From Mannheimia sp041807705 (lineage in GTDB: Bacteria; Pseudomonadota; Gammaproteobacteria; Enterobacterales; Pasteurellaceae), in NCBI RefSeq assembly GCF_041807705.1, contig NZ_JBGTYY010000001.1, forward strand, positions 62,001 to 126,000: DNA of 64,000 nucleotides. The letters are read 5' to 3'. A model generated the notes under the pieces. It did no database searches, had not been told where the DNA came from, and saw nothing but the letters and a program-made list of their open reading frames with translations. The translations under genes and the position numbers were made by a program. Positions 17,372-24,883 of this stretch are shown piece by piece. Within the stretch, counting starts at the first letter, position 1; the number at the start of each line of letters is the position of its first letter.

Positions 17372-17382
17372 ATGTAATTTGC

Positions 17383-17832
17383 TTATAAACCTAACTGCTT
17401 CTCACGAATTTCAGCTAACGTTTTGCAATCTATACATAAATCTGCGGTTGGTCGGGCTTCTAAGCGTTTGATCCCAATTTCTACGCCGCAAGCGTTACAA
17501 AAGCCGTAATCGTCTTCTTGAATTCTATATAACGTTTGCTCAATTTTTTTCAATAATTTACGCTCACGATCACGGTTACGAAGTTCTAAACTGAACTCTT
17601 CCTCTTGGCTTGCACGATCGTTAGGGTCAGCAAAGTTTGTCATATCTTCTTGAAGCTGGCTTTTTGTGCGTTCTGCTTCTTCCATAATTTGACCGTGCCA
17701 CGCTGTCAGAATTTTTTTGAAATGCTCACGTTGAGCTTCATTCATATACTCTTCATCTTTTGCCGGCTCATAAGGCTCAACACCTGCTAATGCTAATAAA
17801 CCAAGAGAGGTGGTTTTAGCCGCTTCAGTCAT
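17383..17832 (-). CDS. dksA: RNA polymerase-binding transcription factor DksA
   Basis: 149-residue secondary-channel factor that works with ppGpp on ribosomal and amino-acid promoters. The coiled-coil with the tip residues D-P-N-D-R-A (FADPNDRASQEEEF, about residues 68-81) is followed by a Cys4 zinc finger, CNAC...CIDC, at the C-terminus. Length is close to E. coli DksA (151). AGGAG lies just ahead of the ATG. It is first gene of dksA-pcnB-folK. Confidence 0.97.
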   Translation of the reverse strand: MTEAAKTTSLGLLALAGVEPYEPAKDEEYMNEAQREHFKKILTAWHGQIMEEAERTKSQLQEDMTNFADPNDRASQEEEFSLELRNRDRERKLLKKIEQTLYRIQEDDYGFCNACGVEIGIKRLEARPTADLCIDCKTLAEIREKQLGL

Positions 17833-18021
17833 AGATTACTCCTTGTTTGGAATTTTATTGTCAAAATTATATCCCGAATACGACCTAACTTCCTTGTAAC
17901 TGCATATACGAAAAAATCAACATCTTCGGGTTTTTAGTAATGGCGGCTATAAATAACACAAAATTGAATGACTAACAAATAAATTTGCAAAAATTTTGCA
18001 TTTATACTGATCTATTTGTAC

Positions 18022-18055
18022 AAAATGATAGCCGAATTACAATTCGGCTATCATT
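18022..18055 (-). terminator. Terminator after thiB
   Basis: AATGATAGCCGAATT pairs with AATTCGGCTATCATT around a 2-base loop, followed by TTTTG on the minus strand. It lies 12 bp beyond the thiB stop and ends a single-gene transcript. The rest of the 234-bp gap to dksA (17833-18021) holds AT-rich sequence, presumably the dksA promoter, in which I resolve no further site. Confidence 0.8.
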
Positions 18056-18066
18056 CTGCTTATTTA

Positions 18067-19020
18067 TTACCAGCTTTTTGACCAATCTGCGAGCCATTTT
18101 TGAATGGTGTCATTAGATGGTGGGTTAAATTCTAATGTTTTATAGCCTGGCATTTCTGCAAAAGCAGAATCAACACCTTCCGCTAAAACAGGATTCATCA
18201 CATTATGATAAGAAATAATATGTTGCGACTCCGGCTTATGCAAAAATGCTAAAAATTGATTTGCTAACGCTCTTTGTTTAGTCGTTTTTACAATTGCCGC
18301 ATTTTCCACTTGAACTAAATGCCCTTCCTCGAATGGAGCTGCTATATATTTATCGGTGTTTTCGTGCCACGTATGATATAAAGGCGATGTAGTATAACTT
18401 AATACTAAATCCGATTCCCCTTTTAAGAAAGCTCCATAAGTTTCAGACCAGCCTTTACCTACCGTTATGGTATGTTTTGCCAATGTTTTCCAAGCAGTTG
18501 GAGCTTCATCACCATACACTTGATTTACCCACATTAAGAAGCCTCGCCCAACGCTACTGGTTCTTGGGTCTTGATAAATAATTTTTAAATCTTGGCGTTC
18601 AACCAGTTCTTTCAAACTTTTAGGTGGATTTTTGAGCTTTTCTTTATCGTAAATAAAGGCATAAGAGCCTGTATCATACGGAAAGAAAATTTTATCTTTC
18701 ATCTCTAATTTGGTTTTTGCATCAAACTCAGTAAATAGCCCTGAACTCTCTGCTTCGGCTTGCAAGAAATTATCAATGCCTAACACCACATCGGCTTTGG
18801 TTTTTTCACCTTCTAAACGCACACGGTTGAACATTGTTACACCATTATCAAACGGCATAAATTTTAAATCACAGTTACACTCTTTCTCAAAATTTTGCTC
18901 TAATTTTGCAGCCGGACCATATTCAGAGGCAAACGAACTATAAGTGTAAACGGTAAGTGTTGGTTGGTTGGCAAAAGCGGTGGCGGTAAGTAGTGCCAAT
19001 GAAGATAAAATCAGTTTCAT
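18067..19020 (-). CDS. thiB: Thiamine ABC transporter substrate-binding protein
   Basis: 317-residue periplasmic protein that captures thiamine and its phosphates. I start it at 19020 (MKLILSSLALLTATAFA, a signal peptide) rather than the in-frame ATG 45 bp upstream, since AGAAGGG precedes this ATG. Family motifs include LTVYTYSSF, ADVVLGIDN, DYGSYAF-like FPYDTGSYAFIYD and YQDPRTSSVGRGFLMW. A TPP riboswitch occupies the leader. Unusually, the membrane and ATPase genes thiP and thiQ are not downstream: a terminator and then dksA follow. Confidence 0.93.
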   Translation of the reverse strand: MKLILSSLALLTATAFANQPTLTVYTYSSFASEYGPAAKLEQNFEKECNCDLKFMPFDNGVTMFNRVRLEGEKTKADVVLGIDNFLQAEAESSGLFTEFDAKTKLEMKDKIFFPYDTGSYAFIYDKEKLKNPPKSLKELVERQDLKIIYQDPRTSSVGRGFLMWVNQVYGDEAPTAWKTLAKHTITVGKGWSETYGAFLKGESDLVLSYTTSPLYHTWHENTDKYIAAPFEEGHLVQVENAAIVKTTKQRALANQFLAFLHKPESQHIISYHNVMNPVLAEGVDSAFAEMPGYKTLEFNPPSNDTIQKWLADWSKSW

Positions 19021-19027
19021 AAAAAGC

Positions 19028-19203
19028 CCTTCTAAATTACGTTGATAGAAGGATTTAAGAGGCAAGTTTGCTATCTCAAATCCCTACGCTGATATTAATC
19101 AGATCAGGTTCTATGGGTATTTCTCAGCTACAAGCGGTTGGATTTTAGCGAAAATTTGCAAATTTTTAGGCAAATTAGACCGCTTGTTGCACCCCAATGA
19201 GAA
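19028..19203 (-). promoter_or_regulatory. TPP riboswitch controlling thiB
   Basis: The minus strand carries the THI-element core: GGGGTGC, then GCTGAGA, ATACCC, GAACCTGATCTG and CAGCGTAGGGA, closed by a P1 pairing of TCTCA with TGAGA (aptamer about 19074-19203). Between GGGGTGC and GCTGAGA the variable P3 region is formed by an inverted uptake-signal pair (19130-19138 and 19178-19187). Downstream, CCTTCTA/TAGAAGG (19028-19052) folds over the thiB ribosome-binding site and is followed by TTTTT, a plausible expression platform. Confidence 0.93.
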
Positions 19204-19241
19204 CGCTTTATTGTAAAAAGTTTGTTGCTGAATTTCAATAT

Positions 19242-19257
19242 TCGCAAACGTTTGCTA
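19242..19257 (+). promoter_or_regulatory. PurR operator overlapping a promoter
   Basis: TCGCAAACGTTTGCTA has the perfect 12-base palindrome GCAAACGTTTGC, matching the PurR consensus. Its last six bases are the -35 hexamer of the downstream promoter, so binding should block transcription when purine corepressor is present. Confidence 0.85.
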
Positions 19258-19280
19258 TTTAGTTAAAAAATCATTATACT
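19252..19280 (+). promoter_or_regulatory. Sigma-70 promoter of the leader/amidohydrolase unit
   Basis: TTGCTA (19252-19257) and TATACT (19275-19280) are spaced by 17 bp. The predicted transcript starts near 19287, passes a 12-codon leader ORF and meets a strong terminator before the amidohydrolase gene. Confidence 0.8.
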
Positions 19281-19309
19281 ATCGCCCTAGTCCAAACAAG
19301 GAACTAGAG

Positions 19310-19348
19310 ATGAAACAGATAAAATCCCTTAAACCGAATTCTAAATAA
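19310..19348 (+). CDS. Putative 12-residue leader peptide
   Basis: The reading frame MKQIKSLKPNSK has an AAGGA Shine-Dalgarno sequence seven bases upstream. It sits about 23 bases into the predicted transcript, and its stop overlaps the first stem base of an intrinsic terminator. It is lysine-rich (4 of 12) with an uncommon Lys-Pro-Asn-Ser end. I do not recognise it. The position fits a translated attenuator leader; an alternative is that the whole 100-nt transcript is a small RNA and the ORF is incidental. Confidence 0.5.
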   Translation: MKQIKSLKPNSK

Positions 19349-19386
19349 CAGCTACGCATCGTTTTCTGATGCGTAGCTGTTTTTTT
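19348..19386 (+). terminator. Strong intrinsic terminator/attenuator before the amidohydrolase
   Basis: ACAGCTACGCATC pairs with GATGCGTAGCTGT (13 bp, 7-base loop), followed by TTTTTTATTT. It lies downstream of the promoter and leader ORF but 50 bp before the amidohydrolase start, so transcription of that gene must read through it or start after it. Confidence 0.88.
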
Positions 19387-19437
19387 ATTTATTTTACAGA
19401 CTTAAATTTGCAAGAATATTAAAGAGGAAAATAACAA

Positions 19438-20421
19438 ATGAGCCAGTTGATTCGTACCCTAAAAGGTCATATTCGTGATGAAATCATCAAGCAAGGCGGC
19501 TGGGTAAATGCACACGCTCACGCAGACCGTGCATTTACAATGACGCCAGAGAAAATCACTGTTTACCAAAATGCGAATCTACAACAAAAATGGGACTTGG
19601 TAGATGAAGTAAAACGCAATTCAAGCGTAGAAGATTACTACCGCCGCTTCTCGCAAGCCATTGAATTGATGATTTCACAAGGGGTTACCGCATTCGGGAC
19701 TTTTGTGGATATCGATCAGGTATGTGAAGACAGAGCGATTATTGCCGCTCATAAAGCCCGTGAAGTGTATAAAAATGATATTGTCTTAAAATTTGCTAAC
19801 CAAACGTTAAAAGGTGTGATTGAACCAACGGCGAAAAAATGGTTCGATATTGGCTCTGAAATGGTAGATATTATCGGCGGCTTACCTTACCGTGATGAAG
19901 TAGATTACGGCAAAGGCTTAGAGGCGATGGATATTTTAATGGAGACAGCTAAGTCACAAGGTAAAATGCTGCACGTTCACGTCGATCAATTTAACTCGCC
20001 AAAAGAAAAAGAAACCGAGCAACTCTGTGATAAATCGGTAGAACACGGAATGCAAGGACGTGTTGTGGCAATTCACGGTATTTCAATTGGGGCCCACCCA
20101 AAAGATTACCGTAAAATGTTGTATCAAAAAATGCGTAATAGTCAAATGATGGTCATTGCTTGCCCGATGGCGTGGATTGATAGTGGTCGTAAAGAAGATT
20201 TGCAACCTTTCCATAATGCTCTAACTCCTGCTGATGAACTAATTCCTGAAGGTATTACTGTTGCAATTGGTACAGACAACATCTGCGATTATATGGTGCC
20301 ATTATGTGAAGGCGATATGTGGCAGGAGTTAAGTCTGCTCTCTGCGGGCTGCCGTTTTACTAACTTAGAAGAAATGGCAAATATCGCCAGTATTAATGGA
20401 CGAAAAGTATTAGGCTTATAA
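19438..20421 (+). CDS. Cytosine deaminase-like amidohydrolase
   Basis: 327-residue cytoplasmic metal-dependent hydrolase of the amidohydrolase superfamily. The metal and active-site motifs run in order: NAHAHADRAF (HxH, about residues 22-31), LHVHVDQF, VAIHGISIGAH and AIGTDNICDY (final Asp). This pattern resembles cytosine deaminase and related triazine/pyrimidine deaminases, though the protein is shorter than E. coli CodA. The PurR operator in front favours a purine or pyrimidine base as substrate. The exact substrate is not determinable. RBS is AAAGAGGAAA. No permease gene accompanies it. Confidence 0.8.
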   Translation: MSQLIRTLKGHIRDEIIKQGGWVNAHAHADRAFTMTPEKITVYQNANLQQKWDLVDEVKRNSSVEDYYRRFSQAIELMISQGVTAFGTFVDIDQVCEDRAIIAAHKAREVYKNDIVLKFANQTLKGVIEPTAKKWFDIGSEMVDIIGGLPYRDEVDYGKGLEAMDILMETAKSQGKMLHVHVDQFNSPKEKETEQLCDKSVEHGMQGRVVAIHGISIGAHPKDYRKMLYQKMRNSQMMVIACPMAWIDSGRKEDLQPFHNALTPADELIPEGITVAIGTDNICDYMVPLCEGDMWQELSLLSAGCRFTNLEEMANIASINGRKVLGL

Positions 20422-20446
20422 TTAATAGCTTTATTTATGCAAAAAC

Positions 20447-20484
20447 AAAAAAGAGTTGATATGCTAAATATCAACTCTTTTTTA
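20447..20484. terminator. Bidirectional terminator
   Basis: AAAAAAGAGTTGATAT pairs with ATATCAACTCTTTTTT (short loop) between the convergent amidohydrolase and efflux-channel genes, with A/T runs on both sides. Confidence 0.88.
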
Positions 20485-20492
20485 GTGCTACC

Positions 20493-21887
20493 TTATCTTC
20501 TATATTTACCCGCCATTGCTTGATAAACCGCATTTTCATTCGCTAAGATGGTGTATTTGGCATTTAAAATTGCCAATTGGGAATTACGCTCTGTATTCAT
20601 TGCTGCTATCCATTCACGGAATTCTGAAACACCTTGTTCATAACGGTTTTTATAGTATGTACTTATGCGTTTATCTTGATTATACGCATCTTGTAGCACT
20701 TTTAACGAGCTTCTTGATTGCGTATAGCCATAATAATAACGGTCAATTTCATTTAATGCCGCAGTAATTTTTTGCTCATAATTTAAACGAGTCGTTACAT
20801 AATCCGCTTCTGAAATTTTCACGTTATTTTTTACACGATTCCAATCTAAAAATGGTAACGCAAGTGATACAACACCACTTCCTACCGGATTATCGGCCAC
20901 ATTACCAATGTTAGCACCACTACCGGTAATTGAACCACCAATAGTTAAAGTTGGGAACCAACTCTTCTCTGTTGCGGTTAAAGTTTTAAACGCACTTTGT
21001 AAACGTTGTAATGAACCTACTACATCAGGGCGATTTGCAATAGCTGAAACAGGCACATTTAAATCTACGCCTTGTAATTTCACATTCATAATATTCGGAT
21101 AACGGATATTAAGCGGTGTATTTGGGTGAATATTTAGCAAATTGCGTAACGTTTGTTCTGCTGTTTTTTGCATAGTGCGTAGCTCAATCACTTTATTACG
21201 AGCAGTTAAAACGGCTTGTTGAGCTTGATCTACTGCTAAACGGTCAATTGCACCTGCATTCATCTTGTTCGTTAAAATACGGCTGATTTGCTCGTAGTTT
21301 TTGATGCTTTCTTCAGTGATACGAATGGCATCACGGTAATAAGCCAATTGGTAATAAGTGGTTACTACAGAGTTGATAATAGATAAACGGGTCGCTTTTA
21401 AATCTTCCATTGTTGCTTTATGAGCCCATTCTGCGGCACTTGCGGTATCGGCTAAACGTCTCCACAAATCAATGGTATAGCTTAAATTAAATGCAGCTTG
21501 AGCTGCGGTAGTTGAAACACCTGTTGAAATATCATTAGACGAAGAGCCAATGCCTTTTGCCGCAGAAGCTGAGCCTGAGCCACTAAAGGTTGGCACTAAA
21601 TTTGCCCCCACTAAATTAGCGTTATAAAGCGCTTTATTTACTGCAATACCGCTTTTCGCTAAATCAAGGTTATTTCTAATGGCTAAATCCACAATACGGT
21701 TTAATTCTGCATCATTGTAACCTTGCCACCATTGCCCATTAATTTGATATTGCTTTGTGATTTCATCATAGCTTTGGTAGGTTGCTTGTGCTTGTTGCAA
21801 AGTGCCATCATTACTCATATTTCCTGTGGTACAAGCCGTTACCGTTAAGGCTAACACCACAGAAAAGGCTAATTTTGAGAGTTTCAT
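20493..21887 (-). CDS. Outer-membrane efflux channel lipoprotein, NodT/TolC family
   Basis: 464-residue lipoprotein channel subunit of the RND/type I efflux outer-membrane factor family. The signal peptide ends in lipobox VTAC (residues 16-19). The mature protein has the repeated helical and strand layout of OprM/CusC proteins: WWQGYNDAELNRIVDLAIRNNLDLAKS, ANLVGANLVPTFSGSGS, SYTIDLWRRLADTASAA, ANRPDVVGSLQRLQ and FPTLTIGGS. In this group such a protein may serve drug efflux or hemolysin-type toxin export. No membrane-fusion or pump gene is adjacent, so it probably works with partners encoded elsewhere. A TGAAC-N4-GTTCA palindrome lies upstream. Confidence 0.88.
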   Translation of the reverse strand: MKLSKLAFSVVLALTVTACTTGNMSNDGTLQQAQATYQSYDEITKQYQINGQWWQGYNDAELNRIVDLAIRNNLDLAKSGIAVNKALYNANLVGANLVPTFSGSGSASAAKGIGSSSNDISTGVSTTAAQAAFNLSYTIDLWRRLADTASAAEWAHKATMEDLKATRLSIINSVVTTYYQLAYYRDAIRITEESIKNYEQISRILTNKMNAGAIDRLAVDQAQQAVLTARNKVIELRTMQKTAEQTLRNLLNIHPNTPLNIRYPNIMNVKLQGVDLNVPVSAIANRPDVVGSLQRLQSAFKTLTATEKSWFPTLTIGGSITGSGANIGNVADNPVGSGVVSLALPFLDWNRVKNNVKISEADYVTTRLNYEQKITAALNEIDRYYYGYTQSRSSLKVLQDAYNQDKRISTYYKNRYEQGVSEFREWIAAMNTERNSQLAILNAKYTILANENAVYQAMAGKYRR

Positions 21888-21921
21888 TCTATGTCCTTAT
21901 TTAGGATAAAATAATTTTGGG

Positions 21922-21961
21922 AAAAAATTTGGGTAGAAAACTGGCGTATTCTACCCAAAAA
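21922..21961 (-). terminator. Terminator after gmk
   Basis: TTTGGGTAGAA pairs with TTCTACCCAAA around a 10-base loop and is followed by ATTTTTT on the minus strand. It lies between gmk and the efflux-channel gene, which are on the same strand. Confidence 0.8.
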
Positions 21962-21979
21962 CAGATTGCCTTTCCAGTT

Positions 21980-21999
21980 AAATGAACGACTGTTCATTT
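21980..21999. promoter_or_regulatory. 8-4-8 palindrome, possible repressor operator
   Basis: AAATGAAC-GACT-GTTCATTT is a perfect inverted repeat overlapping the gmk stop codon, about 93 bp upstream of the efflux-channel start. The TGAAC...GTTCA form resembles operators of TetR-family efflux regulators. Function is inference; it could also be a simple RNA hairpin. Confidence 0.4.
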
Positions 22000-22621
22000 A
22001 ATTATTTAACAAATCAGTAATCAAATGCTGATGACGAATTTGTTGCGAGCCTAAGCTCAAACGCTCAGCAATTAAAATCGCTTTTAGCTCTTTCAATGCC
22101 TGTTGGAAATCATCATTAATAATCACATAATCGAACTCATTGTAATGGCTCATTTCCGACACCGCCTCTGCCATACGTTTGGCAATGGTTTCAGCGGAAT
22201 CTTGCCCACGCCCGATTAAGCGTTTTTCCAACTCGGCTTTTGACGGTGGCAGAATAAAAATAGTTTTCACATTCGGCACTTTTTCCCGAATTTGTCTAGC
22301 CCCTTGCCAATCAATATCCAAAAAGACATCAATGCCCTGCTCTAGGCTACGTTCAATCATCGGTAATGATGTGCCGTAATAATTGTCAAACACCTCTGCC
22401 CATTCTAAAAAATGCCCTTGCTCAATCAGCCGTTTAAACTCATCGTGCGAAGTGAAATAATAATGCACGCCGTCCTGCTCTGCCGGACGAGGCTGACGGG
22501 TAGTGTGTGAAATCGAAAGCTGTACTTCCGAACGGGGTAAATCCGCCAATAAGGCGTTAATTAAGGAAGATTTTCCTGCACCACTTGGGGCAGAAATAAT
22601 ATAAAGATTGCCTAAACTCAT
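21998..22621 (-). CDS. gmk: Guanylate kinase
   Basis: 207-residue enzyme phosphorylating GMP to GDP. The P-loop is SAPSGAGKSSLINALL at residues 10-25, followed by the GMP-binding motifs SISHTTRQPRPAEQDGVHYYF, FLEWAEVFDNYYGTS and LDIDWQGARQIR. Length equals E. coli Gmk. It stands without rpoZ/spoT downstream; its own terminator follows. It lies between two same-strand genes, gpt upstream and the efflux channel downstream. Confidence 0.97.
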   Translation of the reverse strand: MSLGNLYIISAPSGAGKSSLINALLADLPRSEVQLSISHTTRQPRPAEQDGVHYYFTSHDEFKRLIEQGHFLEWAEVFDNYYGTSLPMIERSLEQGIDVFLDIDWQGARQIREKVPNVKTIFILPPSKAELEKRLIGRGQDSAETIAKRMAEAVSEMSHYNEFDYVIINDDFQQALKELKAILIAERLSLGSQQIRHQHLITDLLNN

Positions 22622-22690
22622 TGTGTATAGCTATTTGTTTTTTAGAGTAGGGCGAATAATAATCCGACCTACATTTTTACATAGGAATAA

Positions 22691-22722
22691 ATAAAAATAA
22701 TGGACAACTTTCATTGTCCATT
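22691..22722 (-). terminator. Terminator after gpt
   Basis: AATGGACAA pairs with TTGTCCATT around a 6-base loop, with ATTTTTATTT following on the minus strand, 9 bp past the gpt stop. The gap between gpt and gmk also holds a degenerate GTAGGGCGAATAATAATCCGACCTAC palindrome near 22648-22673. Confidence 0.8.
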
Positions 22723-22730
22723 ACACAAAA

Positions 22731-23204
22731 TTATCTACGAGCCAAAGGTTGAACGAAGGTAATGCCTAAATCCCAAGGTTGTTCAATCCAAGTTTCTTGC
22801 GGAATATCAATCACATAATCATCAACCAACGGGGCACCTTGCGGTTTCGCAAACACCGTTACAAAACGGGCTTTAGGGTACATTCTGCGAATTTCTTTTG
22901 CTGTGTTGCCGGTATCCACTAAATCATCAACCACAATAAAGCCTTCGCCATCGGTATCGGCTGCGTGTAATACGCTTAACTCACCTTGGCTATCGTGATC
23001 GTAACTGGCAATGCACACTGTTTCTACGTGGCGAATACCCAACTCACGTGCTAAAACGGCTGCCGGAAACAAGCCGCCACGGCTCACCGCAATAATCCCT
23101 TTCCACTGTGTGGCAGGTAATAAATTTTCTGCCAACTTGCGAGCGTGCATATGGAACATATCCCACGTCACGACATATTTTTCATTTGTGTATTTTTCAC
23201 TCAT
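22731..23204 (-). CDS. gpt: Xanthine-guanine phosphoribosyltransferase
   Basis: 157-residue purine-salvage enzyme adding ribose-5-phosphate from PRPP to xanthine, guanine or hypoxanthine. It has the Gpt-type start YVVTWDMFHMHARKLAE, the loop IIAVSRGGLFPAAVLARELGIRHVETVCI, the PRPP motif FIVVDDLVDTGNTAKEIR, and the base-binding WIEQPWD near the C-terminus. Length matches E. coli Gpt (152). A PurR-like site lies 113 bp upstream. In E. coli gpt adjoins pepD; here a Slam-lipoprotein cassette separates them. Confidence 0.96.
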   Translation of the reverse strand: MSEKYTNEKYVVTWDMFHMHARKLAENLLPATQWKGIIAVSRGGLFPAAVLARELGIRHVETVCIASYDHDSQGELSVLHAADTDGEGFIVVDDLVDTGNTAKEIRRMYPKARFVTVFAKPQGAPLVDDYVIDIPQETWIEQPWDLGITFVQPLARR

Positions 23205-23316
23205 AGAAACAACCTAATATAAAATTGGGGGCTACCCCGATATAAAAAATTGCACTAGGATAACCCGAAAATGCTTTTTTCGCTATCATTTCATTTATTT
23301 TTTTGTGCGGCTGGTT

Positions 23317-23332
23317 ACGCAAACGTATGCTT
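23317..23332 (-). promoter_or_regulatory. PurR-like operator upstream of gpt
   Basis: ACGCAAACGTATGCTT differs from the full PurR site seen upstream of purD (ACGCAAACGTTTGCTT) at one position. It lies between the convergent end of slam and the gpt start. Repression of salvage by purines is plausible; binding is unproven. The rest of 23205-23316 is the presumed gpt promoter region. Confidence 0.6.
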
Positions 23333-23349
23333 AGCATAAAAAACCAACA

Positions 23350-24759
23350 CTAAAATAGCTTTTCTAAGGTAAAAAAGACTTCCTTGTTTTGGCGAGAGTA
23401 AAAATCGGCAATATTGCTGTCAATTTTTTGATAACGGAAATTAAGCTTCGGTACAATGCCCCGCCAATGCCAAGTGCGGTTCCAAACCGACAGATTAGCC
23501 TGATATTCCTTATCTTGCCGTTTATAGCCAAACAAATAGTGCTTATCGGCAAAATAACGTTTGCCAAAACCTAAACTTGCCTGAGTTGCCCATTTTTCTC
23601 CCTGATAAAACGCTCCAACTCTTACTAACCACTTATTTGAAGTTTGAGCTTTCTCACGAGCAATCTCACGGCTGCCGTCTAAATTTGCAAAAAATCGCCA
23701 ATTTTTGACCGCTTGCCACTGCAATCCGCCACTGATTTGGTTCTGATAACTGTTATAACGACTGGCTGTTAACTCATCAAAATAGCGTTTTTGCAAATGG
23801 GTAACACTACCTGACATCAACCATTGCGAATTGAGATAACGCAAGCCACTTACAGTTGCTCCAAATTGGTAATTATAACGGCTACTCCCCAGCCAATTTT
23901 GTTCAATAAAAGGCGAAAAAGTCAGCCGATAAGCGGCGGTGCGGTAGCTATAATTCGGCGAAACGGACACGGATTGCTCACGGTAATCTCGGTTATCCCA
24001 ATAGTAAATCCCGCTATAATTGAGCGTTAAACCGGCAAAATGATTGCCTTTCACGTTGTGCAATTTACTCAATCCTAAGCCATAACGCACGCCTTTTGCC
24101 GATTGTGGCAAACTATCTGCATTTTTGCGGAAGATACGCCCATTTACATTCACAATTGGCGAAGATGAAGCATTATTCACATTATCTGTTTGCGTATATT
24201 GCAGATAAAAATCAGGCTGCCAGCGCTCACTTTCTGCAATTTGCATTTGTGTTTGCTCGGCAATTTGGCGTAAATCAGGCGGTAAACCGGCTTGAATATG
24301 GCTAAATTCACGCACTGCCTCACGAAATTGCTGATCTTCCGCCAAAATCAACGCTAAATCAAAACGTGGATAAACCAAATTGGGATTTCTGGCGAGTAAT
24401 TGGCGATAGTGAAAAATGGCTGAGTGATGATCTTTTTTCGCATAAGCAAGTGCTGCGTGAGCGTAATGCCAAAGTAAAGGATCAAAATTCGCATTTTGCT
24501 GATAATGGCTTAAAAGTGGCTCTAGCGTTTGCCAATCTTGAGCTAAAATCGCTTGGTTAATTTGCTGTTCAACATTTTGATTGAATGAATATGCAGGCTG
24601 ATAAGCGGTCGGTTTTTGTGAATTTTTTACAACATTTTGCTCAAATTTGACCGCTTGTGAATGGCGTTCAAAGGAAATCGGGTCAGTGTTGTGTTCAATT
24701 ACCGTTTCTGCCCATACAACAGGGCTGAAAAGCGAAAATAAAAGGGGATATTTTTTCAT
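23350..24759 (-). CDS. Surface lipoprotein assembly modifier (Slam)
   Basis: 469-residue outer-membrane protein that moves TbpB-type lipoproteins to the cell surface. The signal peptide (MKKYPLLFSLFSPVVWA) is followed by a helical periplasmic domain with TPR-like units (about residues 60-175: WQTLEPLLSHY, WHYAHAALAYAKKDHHSAIFHYRQLL, PRFDLALILAEDQQFREAVREF). From about 185 to the end lies a DUF560-type barrel with alternating aromatic strands, closing on a C-terminal phenylalanine (FFTLEKLF). The neighbouring upstream lipoprotein at 24884-26422 has a TbpB-type barrel and is its likely client. Hairpins, one terminator-like, lie between them. Confidence 0.9.
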   Translation of the reverse strand: MKKYPLLFSLFSPVVWAETVIEHNTDPISFERHSQAVKFEQNVVKNSQKPTAYQPAYSFNQNVEQQINQAILAQDWQTLEPLLSHYQQNANFDPLLWHYAHAALAYAKKDHHSAIFHYRQLLARNPNLVYPRFDLALILAEDQQFREAVREFSHIQAGLPPDLRQIAEQTQMQIAESERWQPDFYLQYTQTDNVNNASSSPIVNVNGRIFRKNADSLPQSAKGVRYGLGLSKLHNVKGNHFAGLTLNYSGIYYWDNRDYREQSVSVSPNYSYRTAAYRLTFSPFIEQNWLGSSRYNYQFGATVSGLRYLNSQWLMSGSVTHLQKRYFDELTASRYNSYQNQISGGLQWQAVKNWRFFANLDGSREIAREKAQTSNKWLVRVGAFYQGEKWATQASLGFGKRYFADKHYLFGYKRQDKEYQANLSVWNRTWHWRGIVPKLNFRYQKIDSNIADFYSRQNKEVFFTLEKLF

Positions 24760-24803
24760 AGTATCAGATTAAACAGAGTGGCAGAGCCACTCAATTATGC
24801 TTA

Positions 24804-24868
24804 ACCTAGTACGCTTAGCGTGCTAGGTATTAATAAAAATGCCACTTAATTTTTCGTTAAACGGCATT
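24804..24868 (-). terminator. Two stem-loops between the surface lipoprotein and Slam genes
   Basis: AATGCCGTTTAA.../...GGCATT followed by TTTATT on the minus strand (24836-24868) is terminator-like. A second near-perfect palindrome, ACCTAG-ACGC...GCGT-CTAGGT (24804-24828), follows. Together they should lower slam transcription relative to its client. Confidence 0.65.
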
Positions 24869-24883
24869 GAACGTTAGAAAAGA

